This document shows, piece after piece, positions 1 to 11,492 of a stretch of 64,000 nt of DNA. The translations under genes were made by a program, and so were the position numbers. How positions within the stretch are numbered: position 1 is the stretch's first letter; each line of letters begins with the position of its first letter. The stretch is from Corythucha ciliata (lineage: Eukaryota > Arthropoda > Insecta > Hemiptera > Tingidae). The notes under the pieces were generated by a model. It saw only the letters and a list, made by a program, of their open reading frames with translations. It was not told the DNA's origin and did no database searches. Location: assembly GCA_038030265.1 (NCBI GenBank), contig CM075941.1:45632164-45696163 (forward strand). Direction: 5' to 3'.

Positions 1-151
1 TGCGAGCTATATCTGTCCATATTTCATCCCATTGAGAACGGCCGGAACCTGGCCGAGAAGGCGTTACAGGACCGTAACTTCTCTGCCCAGACATTCTTGC
101 AAGAATCTGGTGGCTTGCCAGAAAATATAGCACATATGTATTACATATTTG
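1..151 (+). CDS. possible 3' part of a coding exon, cut by the window edge
   Basis: Frame 1 is open from the first base and has near-balanced base composition, unlike the AT-rich repeats that follow. The peptide begins CELYLSIFHPIENGRN and continues AEKALQDRNFSAQTFLQ; I do not recognise the family. A splice-donor-like GTAGGT starts at 152, with a second GT at 156, and beyond it the sequence becomes repetitive. The reverse strand is also open in one frame across most of this stretch, so strand and coding status are uncertain. It could equally be an edge of a transposon ORF. No start codon is visible because the exon would begin outside the window. Confidence 0.25.
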
Positions 152-184
152 GTAGGTACATTTCTGTTGGATTTTTCTACCAGG

Positions 185-375
185 GCACGAATTGGCGTTT
201 TCTCGATTTTTTTTTTTTTTTTTGCTGTGAAATTAGCGTTTTTTCTCCATCACAGCCGTGAATTCGCCCCATGAACAGTTTTCAGCGTTTACTCGACATT
301 TCAACCGTATAAAAGAACCGGCATAAACCGCGAATTCGTAGGTGTTTCTCAATTTTAGCCGCTTTAAAGTTGCCA
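185..375 (+). repeat. short block of family-A ~30-bp repeat units
   Basis: Degenerate head-to-tail units are visible: ATTAGCG followed by T runs and CTC, then 'AGCCGTGAATTCG', then 'CTCAATTTTAGCCG'. A run of 17 or so T lies at about 207-223. The orientation is the one called plus here (GCGAATTAGCG, then T run, then CTCAATTTTAGCC). This is the leftmost of many such blocks in the window. Confidence 0.6.
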
Positions 376-1884
376 AGACAAACGCTCTCTGAAAGCTCTC
401 TCAAAACGTCACAATTATAACGCAGTGTTATCGATGAATCAAAATCAAAAGACAAAATAAAGATGACAACGGTCAAAATTTTGTTTTCACATGTCGCGTG
501 GTTAAACCGAATCCCATTGCTATTGTTGCCCTTAATGGTTCCCATTTTGATATCTCTAGGTCTCGAATAAAAGGGCTTACACTCTACTGACGCTTGTTAG
601 TCCAGCCCCCACACCCCCACCCCGTCCGGTTTTCACCCGCTTCACTCCTCCCCCCTCCACCTCTTGGTGGCATTATCTGTCTTTCAACTTATTTCCAGTA
701 GAGATAACGATGCGGAGTAAGTACGCTTGAAAATAGCGATATCTAGGTACGTTGTTATAAACGGGTGTGCGGTGTGCTGGGTGAGCGAGGAGAGAAAGGG
801 CCTTATAGCGTGCCTTCGTCGATCTCTTTTGCACGCATAGCTTTAGAAGAAAATCGTGTCATTGAGTGTGAAAATGAGTCTATTGCAGGGCTCAGTCAAA
901 CCAAAAAAAAAAAAGTTGGGCGTTGCGCTCGTGAGGGGGAGGTGGGGGTGAAGATCCGAGGGAGCTTCATTTAGGCGATCGGTCACGAGATATGATCATT
1001 ATAGGAGGTCTTCCTTTCACTCCTTTTCTTTCCAATGATAATCATTTAACCAAAGCACTTCCACGGCGGGGTTTAATCCATTTACGCCTCGTGATCCCCT
1101 CGTTATTCTTGGATCAAACTTTTTTTGGTTACCAAAGGTGACGATTTATTTTTTTTTGTAAGGAGTACGCGCGGCATTTTAATGGTTTTACGATGGAATG
1201 ACCATAGGGTCTGCCCCGAGAAACAAAGATCCACGTTATTAAAGGACTCCCCAATTACGTGCGAGAAGTCCTTTTCTTGTCCGTCTTATCTCGACCGATG
1301 TAAATCATTCTCGGAAGGAGGAAAAAAACCGTCCCAGATCTCAGATACTGTACCCCACCTTCCTTTAAAACCTATCTAGTATGTTACCGAGTCTCTGTAA
1401 TTGACGTTGAAACTCTACCTCCGGTATTAAAAGCGACATCAAATTTACATTCACCACATGGAAACCAAAAATAGCCCTAAAACATGAATCAGGGCATGCT
1501 GGATTACCAATATAGCTTGGCTGCTAGACGTGACTTCTGAAACCCCATAAACCCTAAGTTCGGTGATGAGAGGAGGGGGTTGGAGCTCGTTTTATCAGCT
1601 CCGAACCTTATTACAAAGTCATTAACAGGTAAAGTTCATCTCTCACCGTTTCATTATTCAAGAATACGAGCCAAGGGGATCTCACCCCCCCTCCATCAAC
1701 TCACACCCTCATTCCGTCAAACCCTTTTACCTTGTCGTCATGATGGAATACGACGAGGAATGCCAATTTTGCCTATGAAAGGGAAGGAGAAAAGAGAGGG
1801 GAAAAAAATATAAAGATGGTTAAGAATCGATGGAAGTAGTTGAATAATGGATGAACTACCGTTTTAAAATTCATGGCATGATGC

Positions 1885-2190
1885 GAGAGGGGGGGGGTAG
1901 GTGGCGGGTGGCGGTGGGTTCTCATCCTTTCACCCCGAGGGCGTAGGAACTTGAAGAGTACAGCAAAACGGTTGGTTGACTTGATGGTTCGGAAGAGTTG
2001 GGTGGGGGTGATAGACACTTGGCAGCACCGATGGTTTGATGGTAAGGTGTGGGGATGGTTGAATGAGCGGGTGTGGGGGGGGGGTTGAGAGACCGAGCAG
2101 CAAAGACTTTCGACAGTGAGTGAGTAATGTCGTGGTTTTGGTATGGTTGGGAGGGAGGGTGGTGTTGGGGGGGGGGTAGTGGTTGTGAGG
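1885..2190 (+). other. G-rich tract with G-quadruplex potential
   Basis: The plus strand carries many separated runs of three or more G within about 300 bp: an eight-G run near 1,889, GGGTGG motifs near 1,905-1,920, TGGGTGGGGG near 1,999, a nine-G run near 2,077, and GGGAGGGAGGG followed by a ten-G run near 2,150-2,177. The opposite strand is therefore C-rich, which explains the long proline/threonine-rich open frames there; these look like artefacts of composition and not genes. Confidence 0.6.
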
Positions 2191-3767
2191 CAAAGGCTCG
2201 ACAAATTAGGGGTTGCCCTGGGATTTCATCTTGTCGCCTGCCAATGGATTTTCCAAGGCTTTACAAGACCTTCCGTGAAGTTTCCGGCACGGTGAAAGTA
2301 GCGGAAGAAAAAAAAACACACAATTTTCGATTTAAACTCATTTGGGCGTTTCTGGAATGATTAAATTCGACACTCGATGTAATCACGCCAAGAAACGGCT
2401 GGAGGCAGATTAAATCTCCCATTTTGAAACGGTACAATCCGCAATTCGTGGAGAATTACCCGCAAAAACGCAAGTTTAAACCATTCAGCTTGCAGTCCCT
2501 AAGAACCAGTTTCCCGCCCTAATTTCGCAAAAATAAGAGTTTATGGTGTGTGTAAATTCAAGTTTTCTCGAGCAAAACAATGCGTTCACTTTGTTAGACC
2601 CAAAAAGTCAAGCGAATCCTATCAGCTGCAATTTTGATTAAAGCAAAGCAATGCTTAGAATTTACATTGTTTTTCGACGTCGTTTGTGCTATACAGTCTG
2701 CGAAGCTCGTGAATCTTTAATTGAGTGGTAAATGAATTAAGTGAAGGGAATTGAGGGGGAGAACTCGGTGTGCGGGGCTGTGTAGAAGACTTGATTAATC
2801 GTTTTCGAATGGATAAAATGTTCGTGACTGCGGTTTTAAAGTCCAATTAGCGTTGTCGATGCTTTTGCTCGCTCTCCTACTTATAGGCGACCATGCTATA
2901 CCAGCCAGATCGCCCCTGCGGTACTTGCTCAGTTTGCAATCGTTAACTATTATACAAATCGGCGAATTTGTTCTTTTAGCAGTGTGGGAGGTTATTAAAT
3001 GTGAAATCGTACAATACCCCATGCAATATCACTATAAAAATGACTTTCTTCCCCTTTTGTATATTGACTCGAAACACTGTATAAAGAGCGTTACGAACAC
3101 GTGTCCAGAGTATTAGGCGTCCAAGGATCGACGAGTGGACCGGACGGGGTGGGGGTGAGGGGGATGGTTCCCGTCGAATCTTATTCACCCTCTCCCTATT
3201 CGATTTTCAAACATTTCCATAAAGTGCTCCTTGGGGAAATTAAGGTGTCCCTCGAGACACCTCTCAATACATTTTGTTCGATTGCCTCGTCTTGGAATAG
3301 TAGCAGACTGAGTGTTGTTGGGGTGTTGGCTGGGTTGGTGAGGGGGGGAGTCATAGGGGAAGGGGTAGAAAGGGCGAGTTCATAAATAATTAATCAGATC
3401 CTACAGTTTGCATGATGATTTGAAACGGAAAAATCCCTTGAAATTTCTCTTTTTTTTTTAGGTTCTCTCGATGGCGCTTTACGCTCCATAAAATGCGCGT
3501 GTAAAAGTTGGAAAAAAAAAAAAAAAAAACGACAACCAAGGAAGAGCAAATGTTTGCCTCGTTTGCGTACATAAAGTAGCTGTTGTATAAAGAGGACTGG
3601 CCACAGCAGATAATGTCGCGTGAATAAAAAGTTATAGCTCTACACACCTGTGACGTCAAAAATCGCGCCTCGGGGACCTTCTTTCGTAATCGGATGGCGA
3701 GGCGTAGCAGCAAGATGGGTTGGTTGTTCGATGCGAACGGTGGCACCTGGCACATACTTTCGCTACC

Positions 3768-3806
3768 CCCCCCCCCCACACACACACCAAACACACACAT
3801 ACACAC
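3768..3806. repeat. C run plus (CA)n simple repeat
   Basis: A run of about ten C is followed by alternating CA with interruptions (CACACACACACC, then CACACACATACACACG). It is a simple microsatellite within the gene-free left region. Confidence 0.85.
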
Positions 3807-3884
3807 GTTTTTGTTGTGTGTTCGAAGGCAATTTTGTGCGTCGGTGGTTTTTCGGATGTTTAGCCCACGAAGAACCAAAATATC

Positions 3885-4560
3885 GCTGGTCTTGCTCACT
3901 CAAAAAAGTCAATTTCGCAGGAATAAACTCATTCAAAAATACAATGTCACGGATTTTGGTCCTTTAAAAAAGTCATTTCGTGTGTTGGCCACTATACTGA
4001 TGTTCAAATAGCGTGACCAGACGTAAAAGTGTTTTCAAAGGATGCCTGGTACGAATAGTAGGGCGGTATAGTAGGGACGCTTTCAACGGAAAGTAGGACA
4101 CAAAAGTACGACGCCTAAATACAGCCGAAACTTGTGATTTCTCCAAAAATACATCCGTAAGTTGTAATTTTGCTGGCATTAAGGCCCCAAACCAACATTT
4201 GCGCAAGAATCAAGACCCAAAACTTGCATTTTCAAGAGAATAAAGACCTGAAAGTTGCAATTTCGCGGACAATCGGCAAAAAAAAAAAAAAACTTCCAAT
4301 TTCTTAGGTAATCATCCGACCGTGAGCGCTCTTGAGGCTGCAGGCAAACCTCAACAGTTCCGCTGCTACGAAAATGGCCCCGAAAGTGTACATTTTGCTT
4401 CAATTTCAAGACCCTAAACATGCAATTTCATCAAAAGTGAGATGCGTAAAGCCCGAAAATGTGAATTTCACGGATATTCAGCCAGCAAACTTGTAATTAC
4501 GCTCAATTTTAGGGCCTGAACTTGCTAACTCCATATTTACAGCGCTTAATGTTGCAAATT
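3885..4560 (+). repeat. family-B array (~30-36 bp units)
   Basis: Units repeat the phrase AAACTTGCAATTTCGCGG followed by about 12 variable bases containing 'AATAAAGACC' or 'ATTCAGACC'. Examples are AACTTGCATTTTCAAG near 4,222, AAGTTGCAATTTCGCGG near 4,252 and ACTTGTAATTACGC near 4,490. The same family recurs at 8,100-8,690, 11,640-12,180 (inverted), 34,600-34,700, 35,575-35,892 and 40,866-40,960. No coding potential is evident. Confidence 0.7.
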
Positions 4561-4635
4561 GCAACATCGATTCGTGAGGCTGTGAGGCACACTCTGAGCC
4601 GGCCGGTTTGCCCGGTTCACTAAACAAAAAGGAAT

Positions 4636-4665
4636 GGTTGCCAACCGTCCCGGGGTTTCCGGGAC
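4636..4665. repeat. two adjacent short palindromes
   Basis: GGTTGCCAACC (4,636-4,646) is directly followed by GTCCCGG...CCGGGAC (4,647-4,665, five-base loop). A related but less symmetric CCCGGG-rich segment, also next to GGTTGC and followed by 'GTTTGG.TAAT.TTGTCCCG', occurs at 24,899-24,970. This suggests a dispersed element end. The family is not identified. Confidence 0.45.
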
Positions 4666-5130
4666 AGCCCCGGTTTGGTTAATGTTGTCCCGGGCAAGGT
4701 CATACCAAGAACGCAATTATTCCCGGATTCGGCTCTACATTTCTAAACAAATTGAATCGGGCGTATAATAATTTTATTCTTGGAATGAAGATGCGCGTGA
4801 ACCTTCTTGCATCATGGGGTTAGAGCATTTTGGGGTTGCAGCCTTTCGGCGTGCTTTTGTGGTTAGAGGATGCTCCTGTAAAATTCCCCACCGCTAAGTG
4901 GCCTACACCGGTAACGTGCCAGCCTTGGCCAGCTGGCACAGCTGACGAGGAGCAGGGCGGGAATAACCAGGACTTACACATGCCGGGTCACTTTTTCGGC
5001 CGTCCATGACAGGTTCATTCAGGCGATGTGCCCGTCAAAAGGCATCATGTCAGGGTGGGAAGAAGGCACACACCTGGTAAGAGGATTTTAGGTTAACCAG
5101 GCAGTCGACGCGGTTATAACCACAAAAATC

Positions 5131-6154
5131 ATGCCTCTGCTTCAAATTATTCAAACGGCCCTTCCCCAAAACACTACGGCTACACCGTCCATCCAACCTC
5201 TCATGAACACCGAGATGCTGCCACCCCCACCACGCAACCGGACTCCACGAGCCACCTTCGCCCAGGCAGTTACGACACGACGTCAACCATCCCTCGAGCG
5301 GACGATAGCACAAGCCCGCGCCAAAATTCACACGACAGCTAGCCCAGTCCCTAAAGCGGACAACAGTACCCAGCTCATGCTGAAACCAACCAACCCCATC
5401 GCCAAGCTACAGGACCTACATCCGAAGCTCCCTTCGGCAACGTCCCTAGGAATATAGGTCACAAGGGCCGGAGGGATCATCCTCAAATCCCGGTCTCCGG
5501 AGGATAAACAGGAGTTAGTCGCATCCTCAGCGGTCGCCGAGGTTGGCCTCAAGGCAACCCCGCTCCCTGGACTCCTACCCCGCCTACTAATCCCTTGACT
5601 GGACGCCGGGTCAACTGCGCTCATCCATTTTGCAAAACTTCACGGAACTCAAGACGGAAGGTGTCGTCCCCCTCTTCACCAAAGCCAAGCGTCCAAACAT
5701 CACCGGCAAAGTTACAAGGGTCATCCAGGACACCACCGCAGCGCGTCACACCATCAATGCTGCAGGGAGAATATAACTTCAGCCCTGGATGTATACACGC
5801 CCGCGCGACCTAATCGAGACGTCCCGTTGCTTCCGAAGCCACGGATTCCGACATTCAACGACCACCTGCCCGCTACCACCCGAACAGAAAATCTGTGGTC
5901 ATTGCGCAGACACAGGGCACGACTATGCGTCATGCCCTAACAAAGCCGAAACACCGAAATGCATTAACAGCATCCGGGAAAAGCGACCCGCCACCGGCCA
6001 TCACACTCGAGATCACAAGTGCCCATCCCTTATAGCTGCCACGTAGCAAATGGTGCGGCACACCGACTACGGCACGCACCCAACCGCTGATGCAAAAAGC
6101 GACCCCCCATCGTCGGAGACTCAGATGGACACCGATGCCCAAACCAATGACTAG
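5131..6154 (+). pseudogene. LINE ORF1 (gag-like, zinc-knuckle) relic
   Basis: The 5' open part starts at 5,131 with a proline/threonine/alanine-rich peptide (PPPPRNRTPRATFAQAV). It meets an in-frame TAG at 5,455, and the frame then continues with GGIILKSRSPEDKQ, typical of the RNA-binding part of LINE gag. After further frame changes the C-terminal part (about 5,790-6,046) has zinc knuckles. The first has one cysteine replaced (CFRSHGFRHSTTTC), the second is intact CX2CX4HX4C (CGHCADTGHDYASC), and the third is degenerate. The frame ends in ...DAQTND and a stop at about 6,154. Such ORF1 proteins coat LINE RNA. This copy cannot encode one. Confidence 0.75.
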
Positions 6155-6169
6155 TCACACCACGCCAAA

Positions 6170-6640
6170 TTACCTCCGAATCGGCCAAATTAACATCGCA
6201 GGCCATTGAGTGACGTGGGATGAACTACGCGAAACCCTCCCCTTCCTCAGAGTCGACGTCTTGGCTTTACAGGAAGTGCCGTGCCTCCCCTCCCCAAACT
6301 TGGGCAATGTCAGTCGTGTGGCACCCCTCTCGTTCAACGTGGAGCAGAAAACTGCTCCGAATAATGCCCGTCTACACAACGACCCTAGCCACATTCGCGG
6401 GACCGCAAGGGACGTCCTTCATCGATCTAACCATCACGGCAGGACACATCTCAGTGACCCCAGTGACCTGGGCCATTACAGATGACATCGTCACACCGGA
6501 CCACCGATTCATTCGCCCCACCACCTGCCTCCGGTCACAAGGCAGGCCCGACATAACTGGACTATACAAACGCCAACTGGCCAGCTTTCCAAGTTCTGGT
6601 TGACAAGAATCTCACCTTGGCCTTTCACATTGACCATGCA
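6170..6640 (+). pseudogene. LINE endonuclease domain relic
   Basis: Translation shows LRIGQINIAGH, the N-terminal motif of the apurinic-like endonuclease of R1/jockey LINEs, interrupted by TGA at 6,207. VDVLALQEVP follows, carrying the catalytic glutamate. After a frameshift near 6,350 the next frame has FIDLTI...WAITDDIVTPDHRFI, corresponding to the C-terminal SDH motif with Ser changed to Pro. In live elements this domain nicks the target DNA. Here the domain is split over two frames. Confidence 0.75.
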
Positions 6641-6724
6641 CTGGCAAATGACACCATTGTTGCCCGTATCAAGGACTTTAAAATTTTCATCATTAAAGCT
6701 GGGGCCCGCAGCATCCCCACCACT

Positions 6725-7920
6725 GCAATACCACCCAGACCCCCTGGTGGACTCCCGAAACCAGTGAGTTGAGACGTCAGATGAAACGCCTGAAGAGACG
6801 TATACCCACCCAACCAGGCGACGAACGGACAAACGCACACCAGTCATACGTGCAACAGCGAAAACTATTTAAAAATCTAATAAGAAGAGAGAAGCGCCGT
6901 TCGTGGCAACAACTGACTTCGGAAGAGCTCATGACCAACGCATGGGGTATCCCATACCAGATACATCGAGGCAGATGCTGCCCAAAAGCGCTCCTCACTG
7001 CGACGCAGCATTCACAGGACATCGGCACGACCCTTGAGGCCCTCCTAACAGAACTCTTCCCGCAAGACGATCCCGCCCAGGACACAGAGGAAGACCAACG
7101 AATCCGTACTACAATCAACGAGATGCCCGACACTCGAGATGCTCCTCCCTGAAAGTGGAGGAAGTCCTCGCGACCAGTCCCCCACGAAAAGCCCCAGGGC
7201 CATCCAGGATCACAGGCAACATGCTCCGGAATCTCCCTAACTCAGCCATTGCCATCTTCACCCTCCTCATAAACTAATGCCACGACGCAGGTTACTTTCC
7301 GATGATATGGAAGCGAGAGATCATCAGCCTCTTACTTAAGGATGCGGACCGCGACCGAAGCGACCCCACGAGTTACAGACCCATAAAACTCCTTTCAGAT
7401 GAAGCAAAAACAATCGAGAAGCTTATTGTTGGACTCCCCCCACAATCAATAAACGCCCAATGTCACCGGTGGCAATTCAAAGGCATGTCTGGACGATCCA
7501 CGGAACAAGCGATCCTGAAACACCTGAAACACCAGATCAATGAAGCCACTGGCCGAATAGTCGCAGTCATCTGCTACAACATCACAGGAGCATTCAACGC
7601 CGACTGGTGGCCGGCGCTAATGGCCGAACTTCGAGCCCAATGACATCCCACGCAAAACATCTACGCGCTCCTCCGCAGTTACTTAAGTGATCGACAGATC
7701 CAGCTAAGCTACAGCAATTCCACCGCTGATCAGGAACTCACGCGTGGATGCCCCCAAAGTGCCGTCCCAGAATGCCTCCCATCGGCTATCGGTTTCGCAC
7801 CTCTCCTTCAGGCACTTGAGAACGGGGGACTAACGGCCACGGCATTCCTCACTGTCATCGCCTTCTCGCAATGGGAAAGGGTCACATTATTGACTAACCC
7901 ATTAGTCCCAGGGACAAGAC
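6725..7920 (+). pseudogene. LINE linker and partial reverse transcriptase relic
   Basis: A typical post-endonuclease linker (WWTPETSELRRQMKRLKRR, then RREKRRSWQQL) lies at about 6,735-7,150. RT motifs follow from about 7,155: PPRKAPGP; YFPMIWK; SYRPIKLL; FKGMSGRSTEQAI; GAFNADWWPAL (catalytic Asp changed to Asn); and RGCPQSAV. Soon after RGCPQ (7,766) the sequence jumps to an ALENGGLTATAFLTVIAF segment with no recognisable A/F-DD box, so palm and thumb are largely missing. Stops lie at about 7,150, 7,275 and 7,641. The inverted copy shares this same internal junction. Confidence 0.8.
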
Positions 7921-7927
7921 ACAAACC

Positions 7928-8092
7928 AGGTTGGAGCATTTTGTGATTGGAGCATTTTGTGGTTCGATCACTTTGTGGTTAGAGTACTTTGTGGTTGGAG
8001 CATTTTGTGGTTGACGCACTTTCTGGTTAGAGCACATTGCTTAGAACATTTTGTGGTTTAAGTACTTTGTGGTTTGTGCATTTTTGGTTTGG
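7928..8092 (+). repeat. 16-bp tandem repeat at LINE 3' end
   Basis: About ten imperfect units of GAGCATTTTGTGGTTG follow the LINE directly. The inverted LINE copy carries the same repeat reverse-complemented (12,195-12,310). Diverged copies also occur at about 4,815-4,870, just 5' of the LINE, and at 58,755-58,860. Its place at the 3' end of both LINE copies suggests it is part of the element's 3' untranslated region. Confidence 0.75.
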
Positions 8093-8099
8093 TCGAGCG

Positions 8100-8690
8100 T
8101 GTCTCGGTTTTCCATTATTGTCCCTGCAAATTTTTGATTCTGAAATTTTTGTCCCGATTTTGTCAAATTTCGAGTAGGCGCAAGCCTACAAAAAGGGCGC
8201 TTCTACTTCTAATTTCTCTTAAATTAAACCGTGAAACCTGCAATATTGTGAATATTCAGCTAGGAAACTTCCTATTTTCATGGATATTTGCCTTCAAAAT
8301 TGCGGCTACTCCAGCTTCACCGGGGGGGTTTCGTCGTCCACGGTCTCAAAATAAAGAATCCCAAAACTTTCAAATTCGCGACAGCAGGAACTTTTTGCAA
8401 TTTTTCTATAATAAAGGCCGTAAACTATAGCAATTTCGAGGACATTCAGACCCCAAAACTTGCAATGTCACTGATTTTCTACTCCAACTCATAAATTTTA
8501 GACGGGGCTGGGGGAGACTCACATTTCGCTGATATTTGCCTCAAAAATGTTGCAATTTTACGGCGGTTAGTCAGCGTGTGGTATTGTGGGAGGCTAGGCC
8601 GGGTTCCTGGCAATTTCGCGATAATAAAGACCGGGTAAACTATCAAATTTCCGGGTATTCAGACCCGCAGTTGTAATTTCAGTATTTAAC
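8100..8690 (+). repeat. family-B array downstream of the LINE
   Basis: B units such as AAACTTGCAATGTCACTG, AACTATAGCAATTTCGAGG and ATTCAGACCC are spaced about 30-60 bp apart, with intervening variants. The whole stretch matches 11,660-12,180 in inverse orientation, including odd details such as GGTTAGTCAGCGTGTGGTA. It is therefore copied together with the LINE tail and is not an independent array. Confidence 0.75.
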
Positions 8691-8694
8691 GGAT

Positions 8695-8838
8695 ACTTAT
8701 GGACGTGAATTAGAGTTTTTTCTCAATTTTAGCTGTGAATGAGCGATTTATTTTCATTTCAGCCGGAGAATAAGCGGCGGGGTGGAAGGGAGGGTTTTTA
8801 TCAATTTTAGCTGTTGGGCTTTGTGAAAATATGTCACC
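8695..8838 (+). repeat. short family-A block ending the inverted-repeat arm
   Basis: Three or four A units are present (GTGAATTAGAG then TTTTTTCTCAATTTTAGC; TGTGAATGAGCG). They match the reverse complement of 11,493-11,640. Similarity between the two arms fades after GGGCTTTGTGAAAA near 8,836. Confidence 0.65.
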
Positions 8839-8844
8839 TTAATA

Positions 8845-9110
8845 TTGCTCATGGTGAAGCATTTCGCATATTTGTTCCCCTTGTCGCACGTAAATTTTGG
8901 CCTTGAACGTGGCGATTCACGTCAATGCGTTTTCCCGAATGTTGCGTTTTGCCCACCGTGGGGCATTTTGCGTCGTTTACTCGTCGTGCCGCGGCCTTCC
9001 GAAAGAGTTTTTTTCATCACAATGTGACGTTTCGCTTAAAGTTTTTGCCCTTGGCGTGACCTTTCGCATACATTTTTCCCTGGACGTGGCAGCGTTTTCC
9101 GCTTAGTGAG
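8845..9110 (+). repeat. family-C array (~30 bp units)
   Basis: Units follow the pattern GTGACGTTTCGCGTAAA, then TTTTTCCC, then TTGGC. Examples are GTGACGTTTCGCTTAAAG near 9,023 and GCGTGACCTTTCGCATACA near 9,053. The array also contains AATGTTGCGTTTTGCCCACC, which recurs nearly unchanged at 27,210-27,230 in a second copy of the family (27,130-27,375). The open frames here are by-products of the periodicity. Confidence 0.65.
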
Positions 9111-11492
9111 GCAGGCCGTTCGCGAGAGTTTTTCCTTTAAATAACTTGGCAGTTTGTGTCTCTCGAGAACCTCTCTCTCTCGGTCCTCTGAGAAAATGAT
9201 CCTAAAATTCATGGTGACCACCCCTCCTCGATGGTATCTTGGAGGACGCCTCTGTGGCCCCTCCTTTAGATCCACTACTGCTCCGCCAGTGCCTTTACCA
9301 CGCCCTTTAGAGCCTCTCAAAGGGGCGAAAAATGAGTGATTTGCGATTCAAATTGGTCAAACAATATGTATTTTGAGGTATTTGTTTCTGTCACGTCTGC
9401 TAGAAAAAACGTAGCGCAGTTGAACAGCGTGGGGGGATCGTCCCAGTCAATCCCTATAGCTAAAAAAACGTGGGTATAGTGATGATTAAATGCTGTCGCC
9501 CTGAATATGTGTGTGTGTGTGTAATTGTGTCGGATAGTGAAAGGAAAATTACCGAGATTTGTTTTCTTTATGATCGAATAACAAAATTTACATTTTAAAG
9601 ACTCGTGTCGAGTCGGTGGGACGCTTCCCCGCACCATTACTCGCTCCGATCCAACCATCAGCGCACCGTATAATTTTCTCTTCCTATGCCCTATAACTAA
9701 ACAGATGCTCACCGAACAATTTCCAACCTCATTTCAATGTTATTTACTGAAAATCAGCATGGAAATCGCTTTATTCGCTCACAAAACATAAAGTATGAAG
9801 AATGATGATGATTATTAAATCCTTTGAAATATCTTCCCTCCTCCAGTACATTATAAAACCTCGTTTTTTGCGCTAGTTTTCTCAGGTTTTCCACTTAATG
9901 ACAAGAGGGTTTGGAATTAATTTTAAAAATTTCGAGAAGTTTGGAGCTTTCAACCTCTTGGATTTTCATTAACATTCAGCGTAAATTGTTGTAAATTAAA
10001 AGAAGTTCCACCTTCCAGCTTTATTTGAATTTTAAATGTCTCGTCTCATTATATAAGATGTAAACAAAATTAATATTTTTTTCGAGGAACCAAGACGCAA
10101 TTCTCCAGCTTTTGTGGTTTATTTTATTATGTATTTGAATTAAATTGTCCTTGTGCAAGCTCGTGTTGGTTCAAATTTCATGGTTAGCAAAATATAATCG
10201 ATAAATATAACGATTCCCATCCCCCTTACTATATTCTTGCCTACTTAACCGCGTAGGTAAACTCGACAAATGGAATCCAAATTGCAGATTTAGCCGCAGT
10301 TGGAATCAATGCCCCTCCCCTCACCCCCCAACACTTCTTAAACCAAATCTACCATCACCATTATCAGACATTTTAGATGCACGAAATACTTCTTAGATAT
10401 GCTAATGCGTCGCGTGCTCCCTCGGTAAAACTTGATGTTAATATTTTTTTTTATCCACCCACCCCTCTTTACACGTTGTCTTTTTTATCCTATACAGGGA
10501 GTTGAAAACAAAAAAGCCGCATCAGACGATTAAAAACTAGGCTAAAACAGTGTTTACCCCCTCCTCCCTGCCGACAACCTCGTAGTGGAAAATTAATTAA
10601 GGACACTCGAACAACGAGTTTTCTAAAATTATTGATTATATCCCAGCGGAGTTTGTTAACTCCTCTGGTAGGACATTGACAGGATGACGCTGTTGGCCAA
10701 TTGAATACCGGACCAAGTGGGAGAAGAAGAAGAAAAAAGAAAAACATGCGTCTTAATGATCAATGTATATTCATGTTATGAGCGTTCCGTTGGTTTTTGG
10801 TGGAGTGTAACTTGTGTGTAGGTTTGATGAAGAGGTGGCGTTTGTGGTGAAGGTGGGGGGCGATTGGTTTAATATTCGTCAGTTCGCTTTATTTTTTCAA
10901 AAACAAACTGGTGAGCGAGGTACATCCATATTTTTCAATTTTGACGTGCTGGAATTTCATTTCCTTGAGAGGAAGGTGTCAGATTTGTCCGTCCTATAAA
11001 TTAAAAAGTTTCAAGTTTATGTGCCCTCACCAGTCCGTCATTTTTTTGTGTCAGCGTCTACCTCGCCGATCATGTTCCATTGACTTTGACATTAAATTCA
11101 CTGTGAAGACTTCGTATTATAATCGTGAAAATATAAACAATAGACGAAAGAAAAGGGCTTGTCAGTTTTCTTGGCATTAGGGGAAAAAGTATTGAACCCT
11201 GTTACGTGCGCCTTGTATTGTCTTTCCGATCACGATCTCACTATCGAGGGAAAAGGGACCACCCGACCACCACCAACCCCCACCCCCCAACCAACCCGAC
11301 CATGACACGCTCTCGGAAAAGGGAATCGAATAACTCCAGATCGTGACGTATACAAAGATTATCACTGACGCGCCGAAAAAATAATTTTTGACGTTCCAAT
11401 ATTTGTCAGTTGAGCTCTTCCGCTTGGTCATCGCATATAAAAACAAATACTCTTCAACGTCCGCCAAAAAAAAGATTTTCCGCTGACAAAAA
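9111..11492. other. no recognisable gene; spacer between inverted LINE ends
   Basis: This is AT-rich DNA with no protein family I recognise. It contains a CT-rich patch (9,160-9,185), a (TG)n microsatellite at about 9,508-9,523, a very AT-rich stretch (9,770-10,230) and C-rich patches (10,310-10,330; 11,260-11,300). It is the 2.65-kb spacer between the inverted arms 7,766-8,838 and 11,493-12,475. Confidence 0.45.

Larger units (their letters stand above)
376..3884. other. no recognisable gene; AT-rich DNA with G-rich tracts
   Basis: I see no conserved coding signal in any frame. The open frames here are short and compositionally biased (proline- and histidine-rich frames opposite the G-rich tracts). 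Notable contents are C-rich stretches at 605-660, a G-rich tract at 1,885-2,190, further G-rich patches at 3,140-3,170 and 3,320-3,372, an A run at 3,512-3,530 and a C run with a CA repeat at 3,768-3,806. Confidence 0.5.
4870..7925 (+). mobile_element. degenerate R1-clade non-LTR retrotransposon (LINE)
   Basis: Relics appear in the correct order for an R1/jockey-type LINE: a 5' leader (about 4,870-5,130), a gag-like ORF1 with CCHC knuckles (5,131-6,154), an apurinic-type endonuclease, a linker, and part of a reverse transcriptase (to about 7,920). The motif NADWWPAL in the RT matches the R1-clade signature GAFD..WWP. Several frameshifts and stops, and the loss of most of the RT after RGCPQ, make it dead. 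The plus strand is unusually rich in C and A compared with the AT-rich surroundings. Downstream it runs into a 16-bp tandem repeat and family B, and this compound 3' end is repeated in inverse orientation at 11,493-12,475. Confidence 0.85.

Noticed and set aside
3390..3899. 169-codon minus-strand open frame
   Set aside because: It runs through an A run, a C run and a CA microsatellite, and the peptide is low-complexity.
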